Source of the DNA: Clostridium luticellarii
Lineage (GTDB): Bacteria > Bacillota > Clostridia > Clostridiales > Clostridiaceae
Assembly: GCF_002995845.1 (NCBI RefSeq)
Contig: NZ_PVXP01000016.1
Location: 1-61,269, forward strand
Reading direction: 5' to 3'
DNA length: 61,269 nucleotides
Position numbers and translations under genes: made by a program. The notes below the pieces were generated by a model. It saw nothing but the letters and a program-made list of their open reading frames with translations, was not told where the DNA came from and searched no databases. Of the stretch, positions 37,044 to 45,167 are shown one piece after another (within the stretch, counting starts at the first letter, position 1; each line of letters begins with the position of its first letter).

Positions 37044-38183
37044 GTGCTTATTTATGTAGTTAAGCCAGGGGATTCACTTTGGAAAATATCAAATTATTAC
37101 AACATTTCAACTGCTCAAATAATCAGTGCCAATGGGCTTCAATATCCCAACAGATTACTTGTCGGACAGTCATTGATAATTCCTGTGGAAGATACTTCAG
37201 GGCAAAGACCTTCCATATATGTAAATGGCTATATCTATGATTTTACCGAAAATTCTCCCGGCATTGTAAGAGAAGTTGGGGATTATCTGACCTATTTAAG
37301 TCCTTTTGCATATAGAATCAGAGAAGATGGTAGTTTGGAGGCCATAGATGATTCTGCTCTAATAAATACAGCCTATGCTGAAAATGTAGTTCCTATGATG
37401 GCTGTGACAAATTTTACGGCTACAGAGCTGGGTAATAATCTGGCACATGCGGTTCTGTCCAATGCAGATATCAGAGAAAATCTTGTAGACAACATAATCA
37501 ATATCATGAGAAATAAAGGATATTTAGGAGTAAATATTGATTTTGAGAATGTACTTCCCGCAGATAGAGAAAATTATAATACATTCCTTGAGCTTGTGGT
37601 TGAAAGACTTCACAGGGAAAATTTTTTCGTATCAACTGCACTGGCTCCCAAAACAGGACCGGGTCAGCAGGGATTGTTGTATGAAGCTCATGACTATGAG
37701 GCACATGGAAGAATTGTGGATTTTGTAATACTTATGACCTATGAATGGGGATACAGATTGGGACCCCCTCAGGCCATTTCACCTTTAAACAGGATAAAAC
37801 AGGTGCTTGATTATGCAGTTACCGTCATACCGAGGGAAAAGATTCTATTTGGGTTCCAGCTGTATGCAAGGGACTGGATTGTTCCACATGTGCCGGGTAT
37901 GGAGGCGGAGACCTTCAGCATGCAGGAAGCCGTAGCAAGGGCAGTCCGGCATCAAGTGGCTATACAATTTGATCCAGTCAGTCAGACGCCTTTTTACAAC
38001 TATACGGATACACAGGGAAGGCGGCATCAGGTGTGGTTTGAGGATGCAAGAAGTGCCCAGGCCAAATTTGATACGGTTAAAGATTATGGGCTGAGGGGCA
38101 TAAGCTACTGGGCTCTTGGCTTTCCGTTTCCACAAAACTGGACATTATTGGAGGGAAATTTCAATATCATAAAGCTGTTATGA
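37044..38183 (+). CDS. LysM-GH18 peptidoglycan hydrolase (YaaH/SleL-like)
   Basis: Spore-cortex-lytic type N-acetylglucosaminidase. The GTG at 37044 is 8 nt after GGAGG and starts directly with one LysM domain (VKPGDSLWKISNYYNIS), with no signal peptide. A GH18 barrel fills residues about 70-375. The catalytic strand reads GVNIDFENV, matching the DxxDxDxE region with the acid E in DFEN. About 379 aa. SleL proteins usually have two LysM repeats; only one is present here. Likely role: degradation of cortex muramic lactam fragments during germination. It is monocistronic with its own terminator. Confidence 0.88.
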   Translation: MLIYVVKPGDSLWKISNYYNISTAQIISANGLQYPNRLLVGQSLIIPVEDTSGQRPSIYVNGYIYDFTENSPGIVREVGDYLTYLSPFAYRIREDGSLEAIDDSALINTAYAENVVPMMAVTNFTATELGNNLAHAVLSNADIRENLVDNIINIMRNKGYLGVNIDFENVLPADRENYNTFLELVVERLHRENFFVSTALAPKTGPGQQGLLYEAHDYEAHGRIVDFVILMTYEWGYRLGPPQAISPLNRIKQVLDYAVTVIPREKILFGFQLYARDWIVPHVPGMEAETFSMQEAVARAVRHQVAIQFDPVSQTPFYNYTDTQGRRHQVWFEDARSAQAKFDTVKDYGLRGISYWALGFPFPQNWTLLEGNFNIIKLL

Positions 38184-38198
38184 TCTGCAGTTAATTTA

Positions 38199-38248
38199 AA
38201 ATGTACTTTGATTGGCTTTGTTAAGCCTTTTTAGAGTGCATTTTTGCA
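38199..38248 (+). terminator. Terminator after the LysM-GH18 gene
   Basis: Imperfect hairpin with AATGTACT / AGTGCATT arms and an inner GGCTT/AAGCC stem, followed by a T-run (CATTTTTGC). Confidence 0.65.
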
Positions 38249-38322
38249 TGTAAAAATATTTTTTGAGCATATTATAAAATTACATATTGCAAAGTTATTA
38301 TTTTAGGAGTAATATATAAACA

Positions 38323-38338
38323 TAGAAACCGGTTACTA
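38323..38338. promoter_or_regulatory. LacI-family operator O1 (upstream of the regulator gene)
   Basis: TAGAAACCGGTTACTA has the AACCGGTT core typical of LacI/CcpA-type operators. It overlaps the leader of the LacI gene, implying autoregulation. Confidence 0.65.
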
Positions 38339-38351
38339 AAGGAAGATAAAA

Positions 38352-39386
38352 ATGAATAGAGAAAAAAAAGTGGTAATAGATGATGTGGCCAAGCTGGCGG
38401 GGGTTTCCAAGACGACTATATCAAGGTATCTCAATGGAAAATTTGAGTATATGTCTGAGAACACCAGAAAGAAGATAAGCAGGGCCATTGAAGAATTGGA
38501 TTATAGACCCAATAATATAGCTAGAAGCCTAAAATCAAACAAGAGCAAGTTAATCGGTGTTGTTATAGCTGATTTAACTAATCCATTTTCTTCACTTATA
38601 ATTAAAGGAATTGGTGATGGATGCAAGGTTAGAGGTTATAACATGGTTATTGTCAATTCAGATAATGATAAAACCAAGGAAGAAGAATACATTAAATCTT
38701 TGCTGGATCAAAGAGTAGAGGGTTTCATAGTCAACAGTACAGGTTATAATGAAGAGCTGCTGATTGATATTAAAGATAAGGGTACACCTGTAGTGATGCT
38801 GGATAGAATTTTACGTGAAGACAAGTTTGATTCAGTTACCAGCAATAATTATGAAATGACATCCGAAACAATTAATTATCTTATAGATGTTGGATTCAAC
38901 AGTTTGTGCTTTTTTACCCAGGGAATTAAAAAAATTAGTCCCAGAAAAGAAAGAGAACAGGCATTTGTGGATGTCTGCAATAAAAGACTTGATAAATCAA
39001 ATTTTAGTGTTTGTGTTATTGATTGTGAAAGAGAAGTAAATTTAGAAGTTGAGATATGTAAATTCTTAAGTAATTACAGTGGTAAAAAGGCAATATTTGC
39101 CGTGAACGGAGTTGTACTGTTAAAAATTTTATGTTCAATAGAAAAATTAAGCAAAAAAATTCCGGATGATGTGGGCATTTGCGGGTATGATAACTGGGGA
39201 TGGGCTTCATTGATTCCTCCAGGGATAACTACTATAGCACAACCTTCATATGATATGGGATTCGAAGCTGCTAAAATATTGATTGATAGAATTGAAAATG
39301 GAAATATTGAAGAATTAGTACATGAAAAGCTTAAAGCAAAGCTGGAAATAAGGGGTTCTACGGTACTTCTAAATATATCAACGTAA
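38352..39386 (+). CDS. LacI family transcriptional regulator of the sugar-acid operon
   Basis: LacI-type repressor, 344 aa. N-terminal helix-turn-helix IDDVAKLAGVSKTTISRYLN and hinge helix (PNNIARSLKSNKS) are followed by a sugar-binding-like domain with LIGVVIADLTNPFSSLI. It probably responds to a sugar acid or 2-keto-3-deoxy intermediate. Operator-like palindromes lie before this gene and twice before the downstream operon. The stop codon lies inside its own terminator hairpin. Confidence 0.92.
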   Translation: MNREKKVVIDDVAKLAGVSKTTISRYLNGKFEYMSENTRKKISRAIEELDYRPNNIARSLKSNKSKLIGVVIADLTNPFSSLIIKGIGDGCKVRGYNMVIVNSDNDKTKEEEYIKSLLDQRVEGFIVNSTGYNEELLIDIKDKGTPVVMLDRILREDKFDSVTSNNYEMTSETINYLIDVGFNSLCFFTQGIKKISPRKEREQAFVDVCNKRLDKSNFSVCVIDCEREVNLEVEICKFLSNYSGKKAIFAVNGVVLLKILCSIEKLSKKIPDDVGICGYDNWGWASLIPPGITTIAQPSYDMGFEAAKILIDRIENGNIEELVHEKLKAKLEIRGSTVLLNIST

Positions 39387-39411
39387 GTTTTTACGTTGAT
39401 ATATTTAAAAG
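39371..39411 (+). terminator. Terminator overlapping the LacI gene stop codon
   Basis: A 16-bp perfect stem AAATATATCAACGTAA / complement with loop GTTT. The TAA stop is inside the left arm. Confidence 0.65.
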
Positions 39412-39417
39412 TATTTT

Positions 39418-39433
39418 GTAAATCGGTTTCTAA
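39418..39433. promoter_or_regulatory. LacI-family operator O2
   Basis: The CGGTTTCTA half matches the complement of O1 exactly; the other half (GTAAAT) is degenerate. It lies about 155 bp before the aldolase gene. Confidence 0.45.
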
Positions 39434-39536
39434 AAGCTTATATAAAAATACTCATGTAAACATTAACACAATATTTGAACAATTTTATTGAATTGTTTTG
39501 ATTGGAATTATAATGATTTATATTCTTTAAGATTTT

Positions 39537-39553
39537 TAGAAACTGATTCACTA
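39537..39553. promoter_or_regulatory. LacI-family operator O3
   Basis: TAGAAACTGATTCACTA resembles O1 (TAGAAAC half identical). It lies 35 nt before the aldolase start, where bound repressor would block transcription. Confidence 0.55.
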
Positions 39554-39587
39554 AGTGTTTTACATTACCAATAAGGAGGATGAAAAT

Positions 39588-40208
39588 ATGGGAAAAAATA
39601 AAATTAAGGAAAAGATGAGAAATCAGGCTATAGCAGTTGTCAGATGTTCAGAATTCAGTTTGGCTGAAGAGATTTCAAAGAGATTAATAGCCGATGGAAT
39701 AAAAGCCATTGAAATTACCTATTCAGTTAAAGATGCCGGAAAATTAATTGAGAATCTAAAAAAACAGTTTCCAGACAGCTTGATTGGAGCAGGAACAGTT
39801 TTGACATTGGATCAGGCAAAAGAAGCAGTAAACTATGGAGCAGATTTTATAGTTTCACCATGTATAGTTGATGAAGTATGTGACTACTGTGTAAAAAATG
39901 ATATATGCTGTTCGCAGGGTGCGGCGACTCCAACAGAGGCTTATAAAGCATACAAGATGGGAGCAGATATTGTAAAAATATTTCCAGGAAGTGCTTTTGG
40001 ACCTTCATATATAAAAGAATTAAAAGGGCCATTCCCATTTATGAATTTTATGCCTACAGGCGGAGTAAGCGAAAAAAATGTAAAAGAATGGTTTGACAAT
40101 GGAGTATTTGCCGTTGGTCTAGGTGGATATTTTACAAAGAATATAACCAAAGACAACTTAGAAGAGATTGATATAAGGGTTAAGAAAATATTTGATGCAT
40201 TAAAATAG
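39588..40208 (+). CDS. eda: 2-keto-3-deoxy-6-phosphogluconate aldolase
   Basis: Class I aldolase (about 206 aa) splitting KDPG into pyruvate and glyceraldehyde 3-phosphate. The ATG at 39588 follows AAGGAGGA; the longer reading frame from 39555 lacks a site. Visible are the catalytic glutamate in KAIEITYS, GAGTVLTLDQA, PCIVDEVCDYC, the Schiff-base lysine in DIVKIFPGS and the phosphate-binding GGVSEKN. It is the first gene of the sugar-acid operon. Confidence 0.93.
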   Translation: MGKNKIKEKMRNQAIAVVRCSEFSLAEEISKRLIADGIKAIEITYSVKDAGKLIENLKKQFPDSLIGAGTVLTLDQAKEAVNYGADFIVSPCIVDEVCDYCVKNDICCSQGAATPTEAYKAYKMGADIVKIFPGSAFGPSYIKELKGPFPFMNFMPTGGVSEKNVKEWFDNGVFAVGLGGYFTKNITKDNLEEIDIRVKKIFDALK

Positions 40209-40230
40209 AATAAACATAGGAGGAATTACA

Positions 40231-40974
40231 GTGAATAGAGATTTAATTGTAATAAACACTTTGGTTTTTAACAGCTACGTGTCAAAAGGTTTTAAACAAG
40301 AGCAATTTTTTGATTTTGTATCAAAGCTTGGAGTAAAGAAAATAGAGATCAGGAGAGAATATATTAAAGATTTTTCTTCGGAACTACAGGCTATATCAAA
40401 AGCATCAAAAGAAACGGGAATACAGGTCTTTTACAGTGTTCCCAGGACGATTTTTGTAAACAATATAGTAGATAAGGAAAATTTAAATAAGTACCTGGAA
40501 GAAGCTAGAGCAATGAATTGTAAAGATGTCAAGTTAAATATAGGTGATTATGAAAATTATAAGGGAAATTTAAAAGAGGATTTATCACCGTTTGTTGATT
40601 TGAAATTCAATATCACAGTAGAAAATGATCAGACACAGCAGAATGGTACTTATAAAAATATAATTAAATTCTTAAATGATTGCAAAGCTCAAAATATAAA
40701 CATAGGCTATGTTTATGACATAGGAAACTGGTATTGGGTAGATGAAAACGAATTAGACAACGCAAAGAGATTAAAGGAATTTACAAGATATATACATTTA
40801 AAAGATGTCAAAAAAACTGAAGATGGGAATTTAACTTTACCACTGGATGATGGAGATATAAAGTGGAGAGAAATTTTGGATATACTTCCTAAGAATATTG
40901 AAGTTGGGCTGGAATATCCATGCAAAGATATTTATGTTGTAGAAGCTGGAGTCAAGAAATTATTGGAATACTGA
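40231..40974 (+). CDS. TIM-barrel sugar phosphate isomerase/epimerase
   Basis: AP-endonuclease-2-like TIM barrel (xylose isomerase superfamily), 247 aa. GTG start after AGGAGG. Metal-ligand-like positions are visible in VENDQTQQ, YVYDIGNWYW and YIHLKDVKK, followed by GLEYPC. Likely it isomerises or epimerises the sugar or sugar acid imported by the next gene, but substrate and stereochemistry cannot be told. Confidence 0.8.
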   Translation: MNRDLIVINTLVFNSYVSKGFKQEQFFDFVSKLGVKKIEIRREYIKDFSSELQAISKASKETGIQVFYSVPRTIFVNNIVDKENLNKYLEEARAMNCKDVKLNIGDYENYKGNLKEDLSPFVDLKFNITVENDQTQQNGTYKNIIKFLNDCKAQNINIGYVYDIGNWYWVDENELDNAKRLKEFTRYIHLKDVKKTEDGNLTLPLDDGDIKWREILDILPKNIEVGLEYPCKDIYVVEAGVKKLLEY

Positions 40975-40982
40975 AGTTAATT

Positions 40983-41040
40983 AGGCAGTGTCTGAAAACG
41001 GTATTTTTATTTACGAGATCCATGTTTTTGGACATGCCTT
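40983..41040. repeat. 58-bp imperfect inverted repeat in the operon
   Basis: Ends read AGGCAGTGTCTGAAAAC and GTTTTTGGACATGCCT, imperfectly complementary, around an AT-rich centre. It sits in the 135-bp gap between isomerase and permease genes. It could be an mRNA hairpin or a tiny relic of a mobile element. Confidence 0.5.
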
Positions 41041-41109
41041 AAACAAAAAATAAATTGAGAAAAAGTGTTGAAAGATCAACAGTGATTAACAAAGTCGGGA
41101 GGATTTTTT

Positions 41110-42381
41110 ATGAATATGATTATAGGCATATTGCTACTTATAACCTATTTTGGATTTATATACTATGCCGTAAAAGGCGGAAACATAATGGTAGGATATT
41201 TTATAATGGCAATATTATGGACAATAATAGGTCTTATACCATTCAATACGGCAATAGTTGATGTTTTCTCCAAACCAGTTGAGGGATATGGAGCTACGGC
41301 AGTGGTTATAATATTCGGAAGTTGGTTTGGAAGGGTTCTAGTTGATACAGGAATAGCTGAAAATATAAGCAAAAAGACGCTTAAAATTGCTGGAAACAAA
41401 CCTGTAATTGCTGCAATTTTAGTTTGTATAGCAACTACGTTTATATTTACCAGTGCATTTGGAGTTGGCTCGGTTATAGCTATTGGTGTTATCATACTGC
41501 CTATATTGTTTTCCCTTGGAATTCCAAGAAATATAGCAGTATCTGCATTTACCATAGCAATAGGTGCCGGAATGTATGTCAATATAGTTTTATTTAAACA
41601 GATGCAGTTATTTTTCCCATCGGTTAAGTACGATGCAAATTACCTTAAATTCGGTATAGCAGCCGCAGCTGTTCAAGTTATCGTACTGATAGTCATGCTG
41701 CTTTTCAATTCCAGAAAAATAGTTAAAGGCGAGAAAGAGGTTCTGGAAAAAACTGAAGAGAAAGAGTTGAAGAGTGTACCGGCAATAAGTTATATAGTGC
41801 CTATAATACCTATACTGATGACAATTTTATTTAAATGGCAGCCTATACCATCTCTTCTCTTGGCTACTTTGCTGGGGCTTTTATTGACGGGGAAATTAAA
41901 GACCTGGAAAGGATCCCTTGAAATTATAAATGCTACAATAAAGCAGGCTGTTTCTGATATAGCTGGATTGCTCATGATGTTGTTTGCGCTCACCATGTTT
42001 AGTGCAGCGGCTGCAAAGGATGCACAAAATTTTACTTCTATATTGTCAAGTGTCGTACCTCACAGTACAGTAATTATTGCGATAGCTATAGCAATACTTT
42101 GTCCTATAGCATTGTTTAGAGGGCCTTTAAATGTTTGGGGAGCTGGAAGTGCCACTGCGGCAATTTTGGCGGCCATGAATATTTTCCCAGCCAAATTTTT
42201 ATTCCCATTATTATATATACCGGCAATTATGGCCATATCCACCTGCCCGACTCAATCATGGAATTTGTGGTCTATAAACTACAGTAAGATAGAAATTAAG
42301 AAATTTTTAAAAACAGGTTTTGCATGGTGCTGGATAGCCGCTGCAATTAATGAAGTTTTGGCAGTTATTATGTTTGGATAA
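41110..42381 (+). CDS. GntP/CitMHS-like (ion transporter superfamily) permease
   Basis: Polytopic membrane protein (423 aa, about 11-12 helices) with the ion-transporter-superfamily look: paired glycine-rich hairpins (TTFIFTSAFGVGSVIAIGVI and later GPLNVWGAGSATAAIL) and a cytoplasmic charged loop around residue 200-220. GGGAGG lies 7 nt before the ATG. By position between sugar-acid enzymes it probably imports a sugar acid in symport with protons. Exact family membership needs a profile search. Confidence 0.78.
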   Translation: MNMIIGILLLITYFGFIYYAVKGGNIMVGYFIMAILWTIIGLIPFNTAIVDVFSKPVEGYGATAVVIIFGSWFGRVLVDTGIAENISKKTLKIAGNKPVIAAILVCIATTFIFTSAFGVGSVIAIGVIILPILFSLGIPRNIAVSAFTIAIGAGMYVNIVLFKQMQLFFPSVKYDANYLKFGIAAAAVQVIVLIVMLLFNSRKIVKGEKEVLEKTEEKELKSVPAISYIVPIIPILMTILFKWQPIPSLLLATLLGLLLTGKLKTWKGSLEIINATIKQAVSDIAGLLMMLFALTMFSAAAAKDAQNFTSILSSVVPHSTVIIAIAIAILCPIALFRGPLNVWGAGSATAAILAAMNIFPAKFLFPLLYIPAIMAISTCPTQSWNLWSINYSKIEIKKFLKTGFAWCWIAAAINEVLAVIMFG

Positions 42382-42415
42382 AAATAAAATTAAATTAAAA
42401 TGGAGGATTATTAGG

Positions 42416-43369
42416 ATGAGTGAATTTATAACAATTGGAGAACCATTAACATTATTTGGAGCAGAAGGAGAATCTGAAACAGATAAAGAAATAAAAGATA
42501 TAAACCACTTCGAAAAATTTTTGGCCGGTGCTGAGGTCAATGTATGTGTTGGTGTATCAAGATTAGGACATTCTGTTGAGTATATAACCAAATTAGGAGA
42601 AGATCCATTTGGAGATTTTATTAAGGAGAGCCTTGATAGAGAAAATATAGGTACAAGTTATATAAGTTCAACGGGAGACTATTTCACTGGATATCAATTG
42701 AAATCAAAAGTTAGTACTGGAGATCCCAAGATATTTTATTTTAGAAGAAATTCAGCTGCATCACATTTTACGGTAGATGATTTGCAGAAGCTGGATCTTG
42801 AGGATGTAAAGCATATTCATTTGTCTGGAATTTTCCCGGCATTGTCAAAAACCTCAAGAGATGCCTTTTATAAATTAATAGAACTTGCTGAAGAAAAGAA
42901 TATAAGAACTACCTTTGATCCTAATTTAAGGCCGCAGCTTTGGAGCAGCAAAGAAGAGATGGTGAATACCATAAATGATATAGCCTTCAGAAGTGATATA
43001 GTTATGCCCGGTATAAATGAAGGATTGATATTGATGGGCAGCGATGACCCGGAGAAAATTGCCGATTTTTATTTGAACAAAGGGGTGAAACTGGTAATTG
43101 TAAAACTTGGAGCAAAGGGTGCTTTTGTTAAATCCAAAGAAAGAATGTATACAGTTCCTGGGTTTAAGGTTGAAAAAGTAGTGGATACAGTTGGTGCAGG
43201 AGATGGGTTTGCAGTTGGAGTTATAACCGGATTGCTGGAAGGATTAGATTTAAAGGATGCCGTCAGACGTGGAAATGCAATAGGAGCCATGGCAGTGATG
43301 TCTCCTGGAGATAATGACGGATATCCAACAAGAGAAAAATTGGAAAAGTTTTTAAAGGGTGAGGCTTAG
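42416..43369 (+). CDS. kdgK: PfkB family sugar kinase, probable 2-keto-3-deoxygluconate kinase
   Basis: Ribokinase-fold kinase, about 317 aa from the ATG at 42416 (the longer frame from 42350 runs back into the permease gene). Pattern of KDG kinases: N-terminal ITIGEPLTLFGAEGE, FDPNLRPQLW in the middle, and the anion-hole signature DTVGAGDGFAVGVITG with catalytic aspartate. Together with the KDPG aldolase it gives the lower Entner-Doudoroff-type route from 2-keto-3-deoxygluconate to pyruvate and glyceraldehyde 3-phosphate. Its TAG stop is directly followed by the next ATG. Confidence 0.88.
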   Translation: MSEFITIGEPLTLFGAEGESETDKEIKDINHFEKFLAGAEVNVCVGVSRLGHSVEYITKLGEDPFGDFIKESLDRENIGTSYISSTGDYFTGYQLKSKVSTGDPKIFYFRRNSAASHFTVDDLQKLDLEDVKHIHLSGIFPALSKTSRDAFYKLIELAEEKNIRTTFDPNLRPQLWSSKEEMVNTINDIAFRSDIVMPGINEGLILMGSDDPEKIADFYLNKGVKLVIVKLGAKGAFVKSKERMYTVPGFKVEKVVDTVGAGDGFAVGVITGLLEGLDLKDAVRRGNAIGAMAVMSPGDNDGYPTREKLEKFLKGEA

Positions 43370-43990
43370 ATGAAGATACAGATAGCCCTGGACAGAGTGG
43401 ATTTGGAAAAGGCTGAAAGTATTGCTGAAGAAGCTGAAGATTATGTTGATATAATAGAAGTTGGAACATCCCTTATTAAAGATTATGGAAAAAAATCAGT
43501 GAGTTTTATTAGAGAAAGATTTAAGAATAGGACGGTACTGGCAGATGTAAAAACTTGTGATGAAGGGGAATATGAATTTAGAGCCATGTTTGAGGCAGGT
43601 GCTGATATTGCTACTGTCATGGGGAATTCACCAATAGAAACTATAGAAATATGCTATAATGTTTCAAGGGAATATAACAAAGATATCATGATAGATCTTA
43701 TGGAAACGAGCAAAAATAAGCTGGCGGAGTTAAAAAAGTTTGATGATGCCATATTTTTTGTTCACCTGCCCAAGGATAATAAACATGTAAATTTAATTGA
43801 CAATTTTAATAAAAATAGTGATTTATATAGAGGAATCAAGAGAATTGCAGTAGGTGGGAATGTTAGGGAAGATATATTAAAGGATATAGTACTTATAAAC
43901 CCGGAAATTTTAGTAGTTGGTTCAGCCATAACTAAATCCAGTGATATAAAATTGGCGGCCAGGCGGTTTAAGGAATTGCTGCAAAAATAA
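43370..43990 (+). CDS. HUMPS-family protein, divergent hexulose-6-phosphate synthase-like
   Basis: Orotidine-monophosphate-decarboxylase-fold protein, 206 aa, of the group containing 3-hexulose-6-phosphate synthase (HxlA) and 3-keto-L-gulonate-6-phosphate decarboxylase (UlaD). N-terminal IQIALDRVDLEKA, the metal/catalytic DxKxxD motif LADVKTCDEGEYE, ADIATVMG and a phosphate loop AVGGNVRED are present. The HxGxDxQ signature of HxlA reads HLPKDNK here, so the active site differs. Starts on the base after the kinase stop codon, so it is translationally coupled. It may be a formaldehyde-fixing synthase or a decarboxylase of a new keto sugar acid phosphate. Confidence 0.75.
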   Translation: MKIQIALDRVDLEKAESIAEEAEDYVDIIEVGTSLIKDYGKKSVSFIRERFKNRTVLADVKTCDEGEYEFRAMFEAGADIATVMGNSPIETIEICYNVSREYNKDIMIDLMETSKNKLAELKKFDDAIFFVHLPKDNKHVNLIDNFNKNSDLYRGIKRIAVGGNVREDILKDIVLINPEILVVGSAITKSSDIKLAARRFKELLQK

Positions 43991-44005
43991 ATTGGAGGTG
44001 AGATT

Positions 44006-44548
44006 ATGAAAGTTTTGAGTAAAATATTAAATGAAGTAAATGACGTGGTAAATAACGTTGATGAAAATCAAATGGATAATATTGTTGAGCTTATATCCAA
44101 GGATAAAAGAATATTTATATACGGTGAAGGAAGATCGGGATTTGTTGGAAGATGCTTTGCCATGAGGCTTATGCATTTAGGTTATGCAGTATATGTAGTT
44201 GGAGAAACAATTACGCCGGCTATCAATGAAAATGATATAATAGTTGCTATTTCCGGCTCAGGAGAAACCTCCCTGGTTTTAAATATAGCCGGGAAAGCGA
44301 GAGATAAAGGTACACTTGTAATAGGAGTGAGCAGCAAAGAGGATTCATCGCTGATAAAAATTTCATCAAGCTTTCTGATAGTTCCCGGAGCTACAAAATC
44401 TGATAAGAGTGTAAAGTCCATACAACTTTTAAGTTCATTATTTGATCAAAGCCTTCATATAGTTTTGGATGCAATTTGTTTAAAGCTCAGCTATAAAGAT
44501 AAGCTTGACAATGAAGAAGCAATAAAAAATCATGTCAATTTAGAGTAA
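44006..44548 (+). CDS. hxlB: 6-phospho-3-hexuloisomerase-like SIS-domain protein
   Basis: Sugar isomerase (SIS) domain protein, 180 aa, with the pattern of HxlB: FIYGEGRSGFVGRCFAMRLM, AVYVVGETITPAI, and SGSGETSLVL, then the GATKSDKSVKSIQ region. In methylotrophs it turns hexulose 6-phosphate into fructose 6-phosphate. It follows the HxlA-like gene by 15 nt with its own GGAGG. Last gene of the operon. Confidence 0.85.
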   Translation: MKVLSKILNEVNDVVNNVDENQMDNIVELISKDKRIFIYGEGRSGFVGRCFAMRLMHLGYAVYVVGETITPAINENDIIVAISGSGETSLVLNIAGKARDKGTLVIGVSSKEDSSLIKISSSFLIVPGATKSDKSVKSIQLLSSLFDQSLHIVLDAICLKLSYKDKLDNEEAIKNHVNLE

Positions 44549-44592
44549 GTTTTTCCTGTGAAAGTGGATACTTCAAATCTAGAAGCTATTGT

Positions 44593-44639
44593 AAATGAGG
44601 ATAGATTGTGTAAAAAACAGATCTATCCTCATTTATTTT
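44593..44639 (+). terminator. Terminator of the sugar-acid operon
   Basis: A 14-bp perfect stem AAATGAGGATAGAT / ATCTATCCTCATTT with a 14-nt loop, followed by ATTTTA. Confidence 0.8.
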
Positions 44640-44819
44640 AAACTTTGAACATTGGACAGCAATTTCAATAGAACTAAATATTTTGAAAAATGATGAATTA
44701 TATTCATTTATAAACCAAGACGATGAATATAAAGATTTATATGCTCTAATAGATTATAAAATTAATATATTAAAAAATATTGACAGCCTAAATATAAGAG
44801 TGTATATTATTTATTAACA
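44640..44819 (+). pseudogene. Possible start-less coding remnant
   Basis: A frame without a start codon runs for about 60 codons to the TAA at 44817-44819 (readable part includes WTAISIELNILKND and ELYSFINQDDEYKDLYALI). It lies between the operon terminator and the first riboswitch promoter, and its end runs through that promoter. It may be a decayed gene fragment or chance; I do not recognise it. Confidence 0.25.
44780..44808 (+). promoter_or_regulatory. Sigma-A promoter of SAM riboswitch 1
   Basis: TTGACA and TATATT with a 17-nt spacer, 62 nt before the aptamer. The same arrangement is found before riboswitch 2, with a very similar spacer. Confidence 0.8.
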
Positions 44820-44870
44820 GATATGGATGACATTAGTGGTGAAATTTTTAAAAATAGTTAAAATAAAAAA

Positions 44871-44977
44871 CTTCTTATCTAGAGAGACGGAGGGACTGGC
44901 CCTATGACGTCCGGCAACCAACATTTTTCATTAGAATGTATGGTGCCAATTCCAGCAGGTATACCTGAGAGATGAGA
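44871..44977 (+). ncRNA. SAM-I (S-box) riboswitch aptamer 1
   Basis: Shows the S-box conserved blocks in order: CTTATCTAGAGAG, GGAGGGACTGGCCCTATGA, GTCCGGCAACCA, GGTGCCAATTCCAGCAGGT and GAGAGATGAG closing P1. SAM binding would favour the terminator downstream. It is almost identical to the second copy 470 bp on. Confidence 0.95.
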
Positions 44978-44992
44978 AAATGTGAAGATTTA

Positions 44993-45032
44993 AACTTCCT
45001 GTATGTTTTCTCATTAGGAAGTTTTTTATTTT
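44993..45032 (+). terminator. Expression-platform terminator of SAM riboswitch 1
   Basis: AACTTCCT / AGGAAGTT with loop of 15 nt and six T residues. The AACTTC arm can alternatively pair with the riboswitch P1 region. Confidence 0.88.
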
Positions 45033-45060
45033 GTAAAATTAGTTCACTGGATAAACTGGA

Positions 45061-45095
45061 GACTGATCAAATCAAGGGATTTGATCAGTCTTTTT
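45061..45095 (+). terminator. Second terminator behind SAM riboswitch 1
   Basis: A 13-bp perfect stem GACTGATCAAATC / GATTTGATCAGTC, loop AAGG, then TTTTT. Its core is repeated behind riboswitch 2 and at the end of the region (53980-54022). Confidence 0.85.
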
Positions 45096-45115
45096 AGTAA
45101 GGAGGGAAAAATAAA

Positions 45116-45163
45116 ATGAATAAGATATATCTTTTTTCATATTCCATGTACTGCTGCAAATAA
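45116..45163 (+). CDS. Candidate 15-codon leader peptide ending MYCCK
   Basis: A strong AAGGAGGGAA site lies just before ATG and a 15-codon frame (MNKIYLFSYSMYCCK) with two adjacent cysteine codons near its end. A small stem AGCTGTG/TATAGCT with a seven-T run follows at 45169-45194. Site, length and the paired cysteine codons resemble attenuation leaders for cysteine, though chance or a decayed gene start is possible. Confidence 0.4.
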   Translation: MNKIYLFSYSMYCCK

Positions 45164-45167
45164 GATC

